A stretch of DNA of 64,000 bases from Phyllobacterium sp. 628 (GCF_014189505.1 NZ_CP050301.1:2549501-2613500), one strand, 5' to 3'. Counted from the stretch's first letter, positions 8,765-16,490 are shown. Notes: generated by a model from the letters alone, not told the origin. Translations and numbers: made by a program.

Positions 8765-9636
8765 AGCTTTTCGCTCATACAAGGTGGGACATTGCGCCCG
8801 TACTGGCAGCAATCGCGCACCTTCTTTTCAACGTATACCTCGTCGTCGGCTTTGAAAGCCGCCCGCTATGGCTTTCGGTCGTGCTTGGCTCACTTTATGC
8901 TGTTTCCATTTCCTGGAACATCAACAGCATCTCGCACAACTTCATCCATACACCCTATTTCAAGCAGCGCTGGATGAACTATGCGTTCAGCTTAATTGAA
9001 TCCATCACCATCGGTTTTTCCCAAACTTACTATCAGTGGATTCATATGCGCCATCATTCCGGCAACAGTGACCGCCCGAATGAAAAGGGTGAAACCATTG
9101 ACTGGCTGTCAATCTATCGTCACGGCAAGAATGGCGAGCCGGAAAATGTCTGGTCCTACACGTTTGTAAGTTTTTTCCGGGACAATCTCGGCGACATTCA
9201 CAAGGCCATTGCCAAAAACCGCCCGTTCGACGCCAAATGGGGACGTTTCGAACTCTATGCATTCTTGGCCGTAGCCGCCCTTGGCTTCCTCTACGATTGG
9301 AAGGCCATGCTGTTCTTCGTTCCCTTCTATTATCTGGGAAACTGCCTGTCCTCGCTGAACGGCTATTACGAACATCTGCATGGTGATCCCGAGGAACCCA
9401 TTGCGTGGGGCGTCAGCAGCCACAATGCATTCTACAACTGGCTATGGTTTGGCAACGGTTATCACGCCGAACATCACTATCGCCCCAAAACCCATTGGAC
9501 GAAGCTGCGGACCTTCCACGAGCAGATCAAGGAAGAGCAGGATAAAGCTGGCGTACACGTCATCAGCACGTGCCACGCGCTTGGTTTCATGGCCAAGGAA
9601 AATCGTGAATTGGATATCATCGATGCAGATGTCTGA
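8761..9636 (+). CDS. Integral-membrane fatty acid desaturase / hydroxylase family protein
   Basis: 291 residues from the ATG at 8761, which overlaps the SMR stop by 4 bases; an upstream extension in frame lies inside the SMR gene and is rejected. All three di-iron histidine boxes are visible: HNFIH (59-63), HMRHH (95-99) and HAEHH (235-239), plus several hydrophobic helices. The family uses O2 to put a double bond or hydroxyl into an acyl chain or related lipid. Its place between a transporter and an acyl-handling enzyme points to a lipid part in the pathway. It overlaps the next gene by 14 bases. Confidence 0.85.
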   Translation: MKLFAHTRWDIAPVLAAIAHLLFNVYLVVGFESRPLWLSVVLGSLYAVSISWNINSISHNFIHTPYFKQRWMNYAFSLIESITIGFSQTYYQWIHMRHHSGNSDRPNEKGETIDWLSIYRHGKNGEPENVWSYTFVSFFRDNLGDIHKAIAKNRPFDAKWGRFELYAFLAVAALGFLYDWKAMLFFVPFYYLGNCLSSLNGYYEHLHGDPEEPIAWGVSSHNAFYNWLWFGNGYHAEHHYRPKTHWTKLRTFHEQIKEEQDKAGVHVISTCHALGFMAKENRELDIIDADV

Positions 9637-10441
9637 TGGATTGAGCTATTTCCTTGAAGGCTCAAATGGCAAAGGCGTGCTGCTCATTCACGGTTTGACG
9701 GGTGCGCCGGCCGAAATGAAGATGTTGGCACGGCAGCTGAATCGCAAAGGTTACAGCGTCTACGCACCGCTGCTCGCCGGACATGGCGTCGATAAAGCCA
9801 CGCTGGTGCGCAGCCGCTGGCAGGATTGGCTTGAAAGCGTGGAACAGGCCACGCAAAAGTTCGCGCCTTATACGGATCAGACATTCGCCGCCGGAATTTG
9901 TATTGGCGGCAAATTGTCGATGATGGCGGCCCACCGGAACCCGCAGAGCCTCAAAGCAGTGGCGATCTATTCGCCCTGCTTCCATTATGATGGCTGGAAT
10001 GTGCCTTTTTATTACTGGCTGCTTTCGCCGTTCATTGAATTGCTGTCGTACATTCCTCCGGTCGCCCGTTTGAGCTTCGATGAAACCTCGGCACTCGGCA
10101 TCAAAGACGAGCGCATCCGGCGCATGATGGAAAGCATGGAAGCGGAAGGCATTATCGATCAGTTTCCCGGCAAAGGTATTGTCGAGATGTACCGGCTGGG
10201 CAAGGAGGTCAAAAAGAACCTGCCGCACATGCGCACGCCGACGCTGATCCTGCATGCGACAGAAGACGATTTGAGCAGCCCCAACCATGCCCGCTACATC
10301 AGCCGTCATATTGGCGCGCCGCATGAGTTAAAATGGATCGAAGACAGCTATCACATGATCCATGTCGACCGGCAACGTCAGAAGGTCGGCGATTATACAG
10401 CTGAATTTTTTGAGGCAAACAATGCTCCAGCCTATGCATGA
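9623..10441 (+). CDS. Alpha/beta-hydrolase with cysteine nucleophile (lysophospholipase / acyltransferase-like)
   Basis: 272 residues from the ATG at 9623 (a second ATG is at 9629). It has the oxyanion motif LLIHGLTG (20-27), the nucleophile elbow GICIGG (91-96), a likely acid at D215/D216 (HATEDDLSS) and H244 (EDSYHMIH). The elbow normally reads GxSxG; here codon 9899-9901 is TGT, giving Cys93. Cys in this place is known in PHA synthases and dienelactone hydrolases, and can favour acyl transfer over hydrolysis. The gene overlaps the next by 20 bases. It may handle the desaturated acyl chain made by its neighbour. Confidence 0.82.
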   Translation: MQMSDGLSYFLEGSNGKGVLLIHGLTGAPAEMKMLARQLNRKGYSVYAPLLAGHGVDKATLVRSRWQDWLESVEQATQKFAPYTDQTFAAGICIGGKLSMMAAHRNPQSLKAVAIYSPCFHYDGWNVPFYYWLLSPFIELLSYIPPVARLSFDETSALGIKDERIRRMMESMEAEGIIDQFPGKGIVEMYRLGKEVKKNLPHMRTPTLILHATEDDLSSPNHARYISRHIGAPHELKWIEDSYHMIHVDRQRQKVGDYTAEFFEANNAPAYA

Positions 10442-11600
10442 TCACGCTTTGCAGTTCGCTCCAGTTTCGTCAAAGCTGAGCGCAGTAGCGCAGACGCGCG
10501 TGTTTGAATCGATCCGCGACATCGGCAGCGAAGCATGGAATGCGTGTTTTGCCGATGAGGTGGAAGACTACGATTGCCTGCTCGCCATTGAAGACGCAGG
10601 AATTGCCGGTTTTGCATTCCGCTATGTCACCGTGGTTGAAAATGGCCGATTGCTCGCCGCTATGCCTGCATTTCTCACGGACTATCAGCTTGATACGACA
10701 CTGGAGGAAGGCCGCTTACGGCAAATCCTTCGTCGGATAAGACAGCACTTTACGCGGTTTTTAACGCTCAAACTGGCATGCCTTGGCTCGCCCTGCACCG
10801 AAAATGGCGTTGCCGGTTTTCATCCATCCGTGCTTGAGCGGCGCAAGAGCGATCTGTTTTCCCTGCTGCTCTCAGGTTTCGAACACTATGCCAGGACCAA
10901 TGGCTGTTCACTGATTGGCATCAAGGATGTACCGGAGCCTGTGACGAAAACCTTTGAAGCTGTTTTTAACAGCCGCGCTTTCGCTGGTATTCCCGGCCTG
11001 CCGACAGCCTGGCTCAATGTAGATTTTGACTCCATCGATACCTATATGGCCCGCTTATCTTCCGGTACACGCAAGGATATGCGCCGGAAAATGAAGTCCT
11101 TTGACCACGTCCGGATCGAAAACAAAGCCGATTTCGGTGATTTGTTGCCGCAGGTCATGGCGCTGTATCATGATACGCGCAACCGCAGCGAATGGCAGTT
11201 CGAAGAGCTGACGCCGGAATATTTTGCCGGTATTCTGCGGCAGATGCACGGGCGGTCTTTTTGCACATTTTATTATGTCGGCGACCAGTTGCTTGCCTGC
11301 AATCTGCTTGTGCACAATGAGAACACGCTGATCGACAAATTCTTTTGCATGAACAGTGCCGAAGGCCGTGCCCACAATCTGTACTATCTGAGCTGGTTCA
11401 CCAACCTGCGCCATTGCCTCGAACAGGGGATGACACGCTATCAAAGCGGGCAGGCCTATTATGAGAACAAGATCCGTCTCGGCAGTCAGCTCACCCGCAA
11501 TACGATGTATTTCAAACACCGTAACCCGGTCGTCCAATGGGCGTTGCGCCTTGCCTCGCCGCTGTTTGCTGCAGACGAGACCCTGAAGGACGCGTCATGA
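10422..11600 (+). CDS. FemAB / GNAT-fold acyltransferase-like protein
   Basis: 392 residues from the ATG at 10422, inside the end of the hydrolase gene. The C-terminal half (about 215-370) has the pattern of the COG3146/BioF2-like double-GNAT proteins: RLSSGTRKDMRRKMK, then FYYVGDQLLACNLLV, NTLIDKFFCMN, and YQSGQAYYENKIRLGS. Members transfer acyl or aminoacyl groups to amines in cell wall, lipid or siderophore pathways. In this operon it is the best candidate for making an amide bond between the amine and the fatty chain. It overlaps the following SMR gene by 4 bases. Confidence 0.75.
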   Translation: MLQPMHDHALQFAPVSSKLSAVAQTRVFESIRDIGSEAWNACFADEVEDYDCLLAIEDAGIAGFAFRYVTVVENGRLLAAMPAFLTDYQLDTTLEEGRLRQILRRIRQHFTRFLTLKLACLGSPCTENGVAGFHPSVLERRKSDLFSLLLSGFEHYARTNGCSLIGIKDVPEPVTKTFEAVFNSRAFAGIPGLPTAWLNVDFDSIDTYMARLSSGTRKDMRRKMKSFDHVRIENKADFGDLLPQVMALYHDTRNRSEWQFEELTPEYFAGILRQMHGRSFCTFYYVGDQLLACNLLVHNENTLIDKFFCMNSAEGRAHNLYYLSWFTNLRHCLEQGMTRYQSGQAYYENKIRLGSQLTRNTMYFKHRNPVVQWALRLASPLFAADETLKDAS

Positions 11601-12013
11601 AACCGCTCAATCTCGTCTGGTTCGCGATACCCATTCTGAACACGCTGTTTCAGGTCTTCATCAAACTGGCCGCAGAACAGATGACCGGACTTGGTTTTGA
11701 TATGGCATGGCTTATTCATGCCGCCACCTCGCCGTGGATGCTCGCCGCCATTGCGGCTGAAGCCGTCTGTTTCGTCTTTTGGCTGCAGGCGTTGGCTGAG
11801 CTTGACCTGAGCAAGGCATTTCCCCTGACGGGTATCAGCTATGTCATGATCCTCGCGACCAGCTGGATTATCTTCAAGGAAGACATCTCACTGTTACAGG
11901 TTATTGGCAGCACGTTGATTCTGATAGGCGTCTGGCTGATCGGAACGGCATCGGGTGAACAAAAGGCGGTTGAACCGCACCTGCCCCGTGCATTGCCCCA
12001 CAAATTATCCTGA
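11597..12013 (+). CDS. SMR/EamA-type four-helix membrane transporter (second of two)
   Basis: 138 residues with four predicted helices and a short polar tail. It resembles the first SMR gene in the helix 2-3 region (ELDLSKAFPLTGISYVMILATSWIIFKE compared with HVPLSIAFPLMALSYVVIVLAGAWIFRE). Paired, unequal SMR genes often form heterodimers, as in EbrAB or ArnEF. It starts in the ATGA overlap with the acyltransferase gene and closes the operon. Confidence 0.75.
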   Translation: MKPLNLVWFAIPILNTLFQVFIKLAAEQMTGLGFDMAWLIHAATSPWMLAAIAAEAVCFVFWLQALAELDLSKAFPLTGISYVMILATSWIIFKEDISLLQVIGSTLILIGVWLIGTASGEQKAVEPHLPRALPHKLS

Positions 12014-12017
12014 ATTT

Positions 12018-12037
12018 TGAGCAATTACTTTTGCTCA
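12018..12037 (+). terminator. Weak hairpin after the operon
   Basis: A 7-bp stem TGAGCAA/TTGCTCA with a 6-base loop sits just after the last operon gene. It lacks a T-run and is AT-rich, so it is only a possible terminator. Confidence 0.3.
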
Positions 12038-12122
12038 TCTCCCCAATCCAAATTGACTGCGAACTCCTATTTCGATGTAATCTGCCATGAAAAGAACGCA
12101 TACGCGCATAGGAATGCAGACG

Positions 12123-12368
12123 ATGGATCGCTACGAAACCTTTGCAACCTGGATCTTCATTGCATTTGGCGTGCTGGTGCTTGCCGGGCTGATGGCGTTT
12201 TCAATCGCATCGGGCGATATGCACGCGTTCCTGTATGCCATCCTGGCCGCGTGCGGGGCCTTTTTCCTCGGTTTCGCCGTCGTTTTTAATCAGCCCAAGC
12301 TGTATGGGCTTATCCTGGTAGCAACCATTGTTCTTGTCGGTTGTTCGATTACCGCCATCGTCACCTGA
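12123..12368 (+). CDS. Small membrane protein, paralogue of the gene at 16173
   Basis: 81 residues from the ATG at 12123, chosen because its paralogue is also exactly 81 residues and starts MDNFEKYA against MDRYETFA here; AGGA lies 9 bases upstream. Earlier in-frame starts at 12087 and 12114 are possible. Three hydrophobic helices are predicted, with a conserved GFAVVFNQPKLYG loop matching GFAVLFDKPRVYG in the paralogue. I do not recognise the family. It follows the operon by about 110 bases and is probably a separate unit. Confidence 0.65.
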   Translation: MDRYETFATWIFIAFGVLVLAGLMAFSIASGDMHAFLYAILAACGAFFLGFAVVFNQPKLYGLILVATIVLVGCSITAIVT

Positions 12369-12373
12369 GGAAA

Positions 12374-12928
12374 TCATTCGACCGGTGAGGTAATGTGCCG
12401 GTAAGCGCAGTGCCAATACAAGAGCGGCTCGGCATTCTGGCGCAACGTAATGGCGCGAACCCGGCCGATCAGAATGCCATGGGAATGCCGCTCAATCGCA
12501 TCATCCAGCTCGCAATCGAGAACTGTCAGTGCATTCTTCAGCGCCAGCGTGCCTGTGGCCAATTCCTGCCACTCACCATCCTGATAACGCTCGATGCCCT
12601 TGCGACCGCCGCGTCCGGCAAAACTGTCCGCCACATGCCGCTGGTCATGCGCCAGAACATTGACACAAAAGCTTCCGTGGCGCTGTAGCACCGGCCATGA
12701 CGAGGAATCGCGATTGAGGCTGACAATCACCGAAGGCGGATCAATTGCCAGCGAGGAAACGGAAGTTGCTGTGAAGCCGGTCCTATCACTGCCGCGACCG
12801 ACAGTGATGACGCTGACCGCACCCGCGAGGTGCCGCATCGAATCCTTGAACAAATCAGCTTCCACGGTCAGTTCATGGTGGGCGGCACGCGCCCCGGTCT
12901 GAAAGACGGACATATTTTCCTCATTCAT
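12374..12928 (-). CDS. Flavin reductase-domain protein (HpaC-like)
   Basis: 184 residues from the ATG at 12928 (GGAG eight bases upstream). It shows the flavin reductase pattern of the short-chain FMN/FAD reductases: FKDSMRHLAGAVSVITVG, GFTATSVSSLAIDPPSVIVSLNRDSSSW, and a GSFCVNVLAHDQ strand. Such enzymes use NAD(P)H to make reduced flavin for a two-component monooxygenase. No oxygenase gene is adjacent, so the partner is unknown. It converges on the 81-residue membrane protein gene, 5 bases apart at the stops. Confidence 0.82.
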   Translation of the reverse strand: MNEENMSVFQTGARAAHHELTVEADLFKDSMRHLAGAVSVITVGRGSDRTGFTATSVSSLAIDPPSVIVSLNRDSSSWPVLQRHGSFCVNVLAHDQRHVADSFAGRGGRKGIERYQDGEWQELATGTLALKNALTVLDCELDDAIERHSHGILIGRVRAITLRQNAEPLLYWHCAYRHITSPVE

Positions 12929-13515
12929 TCAATCGCTCCGGCAGGCACCGTAAAAGGCAGAACCTCGAGCGGCAGAAGGATCATTGCAGTCAGTGTGCGG
13001 GAAGCCCGATCATCAGATCTTGGCCAACAGACAGGGACCAGTTTTACATGAGAACGCATGCGCTCAGTTTCAATCATCGCAGACACCAAAGCGCACTATT
13101 GTTCACATCCGCATTGCAGCACATTCGTATGCCCGTAAACCAGATTGTACTTTGCTCTAGCCCTGACCATTCGGCAATTTTGTTTTGGGATTTTGCTCAT
13201 TTTCGAGAAACCAAATCTAAAATCCGCAAAATCACGACCGGATCTGTGTCGATTGTCGCCGCATGGAGGATCAACATCAGGTTGCATTTGGTTGACGGAT
13301 TCTGCACCAAATCCAAGTGTTTTCCGTTCAAGCATTTTGAGTGGGATAATTCCTCCAATCGCAACAGAGTGATGCTCTGGAGAATTTAATTTCGCCGTCT
13401 TTGCCTTGAACGCAAAACCGTTCCCGTCGCCGCGCCGGAATTATAATCTCTATCGTGTTAATCGTCTTTAAAATGAAAGATGATCAGCCATCCCTGCATA
13501 GAGAGAAAACTCCCG
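12929..13515. other. 587-base intergenic stretch without a supported gene
   Basis: Open frames on both strands here are short and lack ribosome sites or recognisable protein patterns. The sequence is more AT-rich than its neighbours. I see no RNA gene or clear repeat in it. Confidence 0.5.
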
Positions 13516-13671
13516 ATGGCTTCAACAGATTTTTCAACCGCTCGCAACGCGCCAGCTACCGGTTTTCGCCGCACCTTGAGCGAGAGGAAAGATCGGGCCG
13601 CCATCGTCGTGGTTTTCACCGCTGCCTTTGCGTTTCATCTTGCCGTCCTGTTCAATCTGTTGCCTGCATAG
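13516..13671 (+). CDS. Possible small single-pass membrane protein
   Basis: 51 residues from the ATG at 13516. A polar N-terminal part with several Arg and Lys residues is followed by one hydrophobic helix (about residues 28-50, AAIVVVFTAAFAFHLAVL). The ribosome site is weak. It directly precedes the old-yellow-enzyme remnant. It may be a real small protein or chance; I do not recognise it. Confidence 0.35.
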   Translation: MASTDFSTARNAPATGFRRTLSERKDRAAIVVVFTAAFAFHLAVLFNLLPA

Positions 13672-13691
13672 GCAAACCCGGCGCCTTTCAG

Positions 13692-13892
13692 GTATTAACG
13701 CGACTATGCCGAAACCGCTTTGGCAAACGGCACGGCTGATCTCATTGCCTTTGGCGAGGCCTTCATTGCCAGTCCCGATTTGCCGCAGCGCTGGCACATC
13801 AATGCCCCGCTCGCTGCAGCGGACAAATCCACCGACTACCGTCTGATGCCAAGGGTTACGCGGATTACCCGAGCCTCGAACTCGTGGACTAA
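13692..13892 (+). pseudogene. C-terminal remnant of an old yellow enzyme (NemA-like) gene
   Basis: The translated stretch reads DYAETALANGTADLIAFGEA, followed by FIASPDLPQRW, which matches the conserved C-terminal FMN-phosphate region of NADH:flavin oxidoreductases (ADLxAFGxxFIANPDL). The family's typical ending, AKGYADYPSLELVD and stop, follows in a different frame, so a base is missing near 13845-13851. No N-terminal barrel sequence is found upstream; about 300 residues are lost. It is a decayed gene. Confidence 0.75.
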
Positions 13893-14014
13893 GGTCAGCC
13901 CCATTTCATAGGGCAAAAATATTTTCCTCCGCCGTGGAACCAATCGCTTGCAAAACCATTTCGTGGGTACTGGTTTCCCCAGACCAGTCTTGGCTTTACC
14001 CCACAAGCCAACAC

Positions 14015-14051
14015 AGCCCAATCCTCATACCCCTTGAGGATTGGGCTTTTT
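14015..14051 (+). terminator. Strong intrinsic terminator
   Basis: A perfect 13-bp stem (14015-14027 with 14035-14047, 7-base loop) is followed by a T-run to 14051. It follows the OYE remnant and precedes the next small gene by about 45 bases. It may be the terminator of the lost OYE gene. Confidence 0.8.
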
Positions 14052-14093
14052 GTATTAGCATTGTTGTTCAGAACAGTTCGAACGGAGAAAACA

Positions 14094-14252
14094 ATGTCCA
14101 TCGATAGCGCCAAACAAGCCATTGAGACTGCAATCCATCGCAGTGACTTTAAAAGCATGGGTGTTGGAGTATTCAAGGCAATCAATGCCTTGGAGGATCG
14201 CATCCGCCAGCTTGAGGATGAAGTCGCCCGCTTGAAAGCAAAAGTGAACTGA
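14094..14252 (+). CDS. Small coiled-coil protein
   Basis: 52 residues from the ATG at 14094, with GGAG ahead. The C-terminal half is a strong heptad coiled coil (INALEDRIRQLEDEVARLKAK). It resembles in size and form the BMFP/UbiK-like accessory proteins, but the similarity is not firm. No function can be given. It sits between two terminators, so it is likely its own transcript. Confidence 0.6.
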   Translation: MSIDSAKQAIETAIHRSDFKSMGVGVFKAINALEDRIRQLEDEVARLKAKVN

Positions 14253-14408
14253 CGAAAGACCATTCCATCTTTGAATTGAAAGGTGGCTATGTTAAAGTTT
14301 TCGCAAGTTGAGTGTAGCGGTACCTTGAGCCTGCGCCGCACTGAAACGATGCGCGATATTTTTATCCAGAGTCCAGTTTGTTAGAGCCAAATCAAGCCTC
14401 AACCCGTG

Positions 14409-14435
14409 AAACCCCTACCGTTTCGGCAGGGGTTT
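14409..14435 (+). terminator. Intrinsic terminator
   Basis: A 12-bp stem with one mismatch (14409-14420 with 14424-14435, loop TTT) ends in four Ts. It lies 157 bases after the coiled-coil gene and just before the next small gene. Confidence 0.6.
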
Positions 14436-14457
14436 TGCTTGTGGAAAGCAACTGACG

Positions 14458-14637
14458 ATGAAAATAATTCTCACAATTATTGCGATCCTTTTGATGATCG
14501 CCGGTGCGGTCTGGGCACTGCAGGGCCTTAGTATCATTGGTGGCAGTTTTATGGTGGGGCAAACCCGCTGGCTCTATATTGGCTTGGTGACTATTATCAT
14601 CGGCGTTGTCGTTCTGGTTTTTGCCCAAAAGAACTAG
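14458..14637 (+). CDS. Small two-helix membrane protein
   Basis: 59 residues. The first hydrophobic helix (about 2-18, IILTIIAILLMIAGAVWAL) and the second (about 37-54, LYIGLVTIIIGVVVLVF) are separated by a short Gly-rich loop. It is of a type common in Hyphomicrobiales genomes but of unknown function. The coding pattern is clean and codon use matches its neighbours. Confidence 0.6.
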   Translation: MKIILTIIAILLMIAGAVWALQGLSIIGGSFMVGQTRWLYIGLVTIIIGVVVLVFAQKN

Positions 14638-14763
14638 CAGGGCTCTGGCCCCGACCTTGAGGTTTTACAAGGCATTAGTCGCCCTTCATCGCATCTCATG
14701 TCTGGATTTGTCAGAATGCGGCTGATAGAACCGATGGATGGGACATGGGAGGCCTGATTTTTA

Positions 14764-15126
14764 ATGACCGAGCTTACAATCATTGTTGAATTCGAAACGA
14801 ATGACGGTTGCGAAGAAGAATTCACCACGCTTATCCGCGAACACGCCAGAAAGACTTTGGAAGAAGAGGCAGGTTGTCTGCGCTTTGAAGTCATCAAACC
14901 CATCGAGCGTGATGGCACACCCATTCCCAATAAAGTCATGGTCAACGAACTCTATGCCAACGAGGCTGCAGTTCGTGCCCATGAAAACAATCCGCGCATA
15001 CCCAAAGTCCGCGCCGCGAATGCGCCGTTGCTCAAGTCCAGCCGGTTGATACTGGCGCAATCGCTGAGTGCAAAACCTGCCGAAGGCATGACGACGATGG
15101 AACTAAACGCCAGCAATGACGATTAA
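14764..15126 (+). CDS. Antibiotic biosynthesis monooxygenase (ABM)-domain protein, YgiN-like
   Basis: 120 residues. The ABM ferredoxin-like fold is shown by LTIIVEFETNDGCEEEFTTLI, then EEAGCLRFEVIKP and the YANEAAVRAHENNPRI segment. YgiN-type members are quinol monooxygenases; other members act on polyketides or small stress metabolites. The C-terminal 25 residues are an extension beyond the domain. No operon partner suggests the substrate. Confidence 0.75.
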   Translation: MTELTIIVEFETNDGCEEEFTTLIREHARKTLEEEAGCLRFEVIKPIERDGTPIPNKVMVNELYANEAAVRAHENNPRIPKVRAANAPLLKSSRLILAQSLSAKPAEGMTTMELNASNDD

Positions 15127-15170
15127 TGTTTGGCCTAACGTCGAATAGCGTTGAGCGCTGGGAATGTGCG

Positions 15171-15467
15171 ATGAACAACACCTCTTTTATATCACCAGCC
15201 GAAGCCATTTCGGACAGAAGGTTCAATGTGAAGAATAGACTGGCACTTGCAATCCTTCTTCCGGCGCTGCTCGGCATTGCCAATTGCGGCGCTATGCGCT
15301 GGATGGATGAAAGCTCAAGACCTTCGGGCTCTTCCAAATGCGCTGGCTGGAACCGGATCAGGATCAAACCGGAAACGGCGGTCTATCTCGCACGCAATGA
15401 TTTTTCAGCGGGCATCGATATCGATTCACACAATCTCAACGGTCAATCCAACGGCTGCTGGAAATAA
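15171..15467 (+). CDS. Small secreted or membrane protein with a spanin-like C-terminal motif
   Basis: 98 residues from the ATG at 15171; a GTG at 15228 with AGAAGG ahead is an equally fair start and would place the hydrophobic segment (LALAILLPALLGIANC) directly at the N terminus as a signal. After it comes a short linker and a compact end: KCAGWNRIRI, a middle T-AVYLARND segment and SHNLNGQSNGCWK. The C-GW-I ... HN-G-GCW pattern recalls small phage proteins of the lysis region (outer-spanin type). The lipobox is not canonical (IANC). The role is unproven. Confidence 0.5.
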   Translation: MNNTSFISPAEAISDRRFNVKNRLALAILLPALLGIANCGAMRWMDESSRPSGSSKCAGWNRIRIKPETAVYLARNDFSAGIDIDSHNLNGQSNGCWK

Positions 15468-15550
15468 TAGCGCCGGTTTTTCGCCCGCAACTGGAACCAA
15501 ACCCCGCCTGCCCCGTTGTTCCTTGCACATGAAATGAAAGGAATTCTCGA

Positions 15551-15859
15551 ATGGCAACGAACGTATCAAAGGCCCGCGACGCAGTTGAAGGCGATCTGGA
15601 AAGCCAGATTGCAGCCTTGCGCAAGGAGCTTACAGGGATCACTCAATCCCTGTCAGATCAGGGCTATGATCTGCTCGATCAGGCAAATTCGACCTATGAC
15701 ACGGTAAAGAAACATGGCCGCAAAGCTGCCCGTTATGTTGGCGAAGAGGCACAGGTTGTTGCCGATAAAGCCAAGGAAAACCCGCTTGTTACGGTTGCTG
15801 TGATTTCCGCGATCGCCGGCATTGGCTTGCTCGCCGGCCTCAGTGCATATCGCCGCTGA
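15551..15859 (+). CDS. DUF883 family protein (ElaB/YqjD-like)
   Basis: 102 residues. An amphipathic, coiled-coil N-terminal part (about 1-70) with the ENPLVTVAVISAIAGIGLLAGLSAYRR C-terminal membrane helix is typical of DUF883. Some members (YqjD) bind ribosomes in stationary phase and anchor them to the inner membrane. A strong AAAGGAATTC-type ribosome site precedes the ATG. It is likely stress- or growth-phase-linked, by family knowledge. Confidence 0.85.
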   Translation: MATNVSKARDAVEGDLESQIAALRKELTGITQSLSDQGYDLLDQANSTYDTVKKHGRKAARYVGEEAQVVADKAKENPLVTVAVISAIAGIGLLAGLSAYRR

Positions 15860-16172
15860 CCGGTCAGGCCCTTGAAATAAGGAACGCTGGTTCTTACTTA
15901 AGTATCAAGAACTCGGTTCCGCCTTTGACCACGGATGTACTGGCACTCGCGTTGAACCAAGTCTGGAAAGGTCGGGATATCCCGGCCTTTTTTATTGTCT
16001 TTTCGGCATCAGAACTGCGCATATGACGAGACTTGAACGGGTCTTCTGTTGCACGCGAAGGACGGAACATCTATGAAAGACTGAAACATCGACTTGATCG
16101 GCACCGATCGGGTTTTAGAGTGAGACTAAGCCCCTTGATTCTGCACTGGGGTGTTGAGAGCGAGCTACCTGA
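15860..16172. other. 313-base intergenic stretch
   Basis: Apart from the terminator at 15967-15993 and a presumed promoter for the following membrane protein gene I see nothing certain here. Confidence 0.5.
15967..15993 (+). terminator. Intrinsic terminator
   Basis: AAGGTCGGGA pairs with the CCGGCCTT arm (one G-T pair) and is followed by six Ts to 15993. It lies about 110 bases after the DUF883 gene. Confidence 0.7.
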
Positions 16173-16418
16173 ATGGATAATTTCGAGAAATACGCACTGG
16201 CTTTGATGGTCGTATTCGGTGCCCTTATCATCGGTGGCCTTATGGCCGTCCATATTGCCTGGGTTCATAAAGCCGGATTTCTCTATGCGCTCTCGGCTGC
16301 TGTCGTCGTCTGGGCAGCGGGCTTTGCGGTCCTCTTCGATAAACCGCGGGTTTATGGGTTTCTGCTGCTTGTTGCAGCCGGTTTTATCACTGCGTCGATC
16401 GTCGTCCTCGTACGTTAA
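16173..16418 (+). CDS. Small membrane protein, paralogue of the gene at 12123
   Basis: 81 residues, the same length as its paralogue, with three predicted helices and the shared GLMA and GFAVLFDKPRVYGF segments. The ribosome site is GAGCGAG, not strong. It lies between the DUF883 gene and rirA. Unknown function. Confidence 0.7.
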   Translation: MDNFEKYALALMVVFGALIIGGLMAVHIAWVHKAGFLYALSAAVVVWAAGFAVLFDKPRVYGFLLLVAAGFITASIVVLVR

Positions 16419-16458
16419 ATATCATGACTGGTCCGCGTCACCGGGCCACCTTAAAATA

Positions 16459-16473
16459 TGATAATGTCTTTCA
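16459..16473. promoter_or_regulatory. Putative RirA operator (IRO box)
   Basis: The sequence is TGA-N9-TCA, with arms that extend as ATATGA and TCATAT. This is the pattern described for RirA iron-responsive operators in rhizobia. It lies about 90 bases upstream of rirA, so autoregulation is likely. Confidence 0.6.
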
Positions 16474-16490
16474 TATTATTATTTACTTTA

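Noticed and set aside
13048-13389. Frame of 113 codons in the gap after the flavin reductase gene
   Set aside because: It lacks a ribosome site, and its composition is unlike its neighbours; not convincing as a gene.
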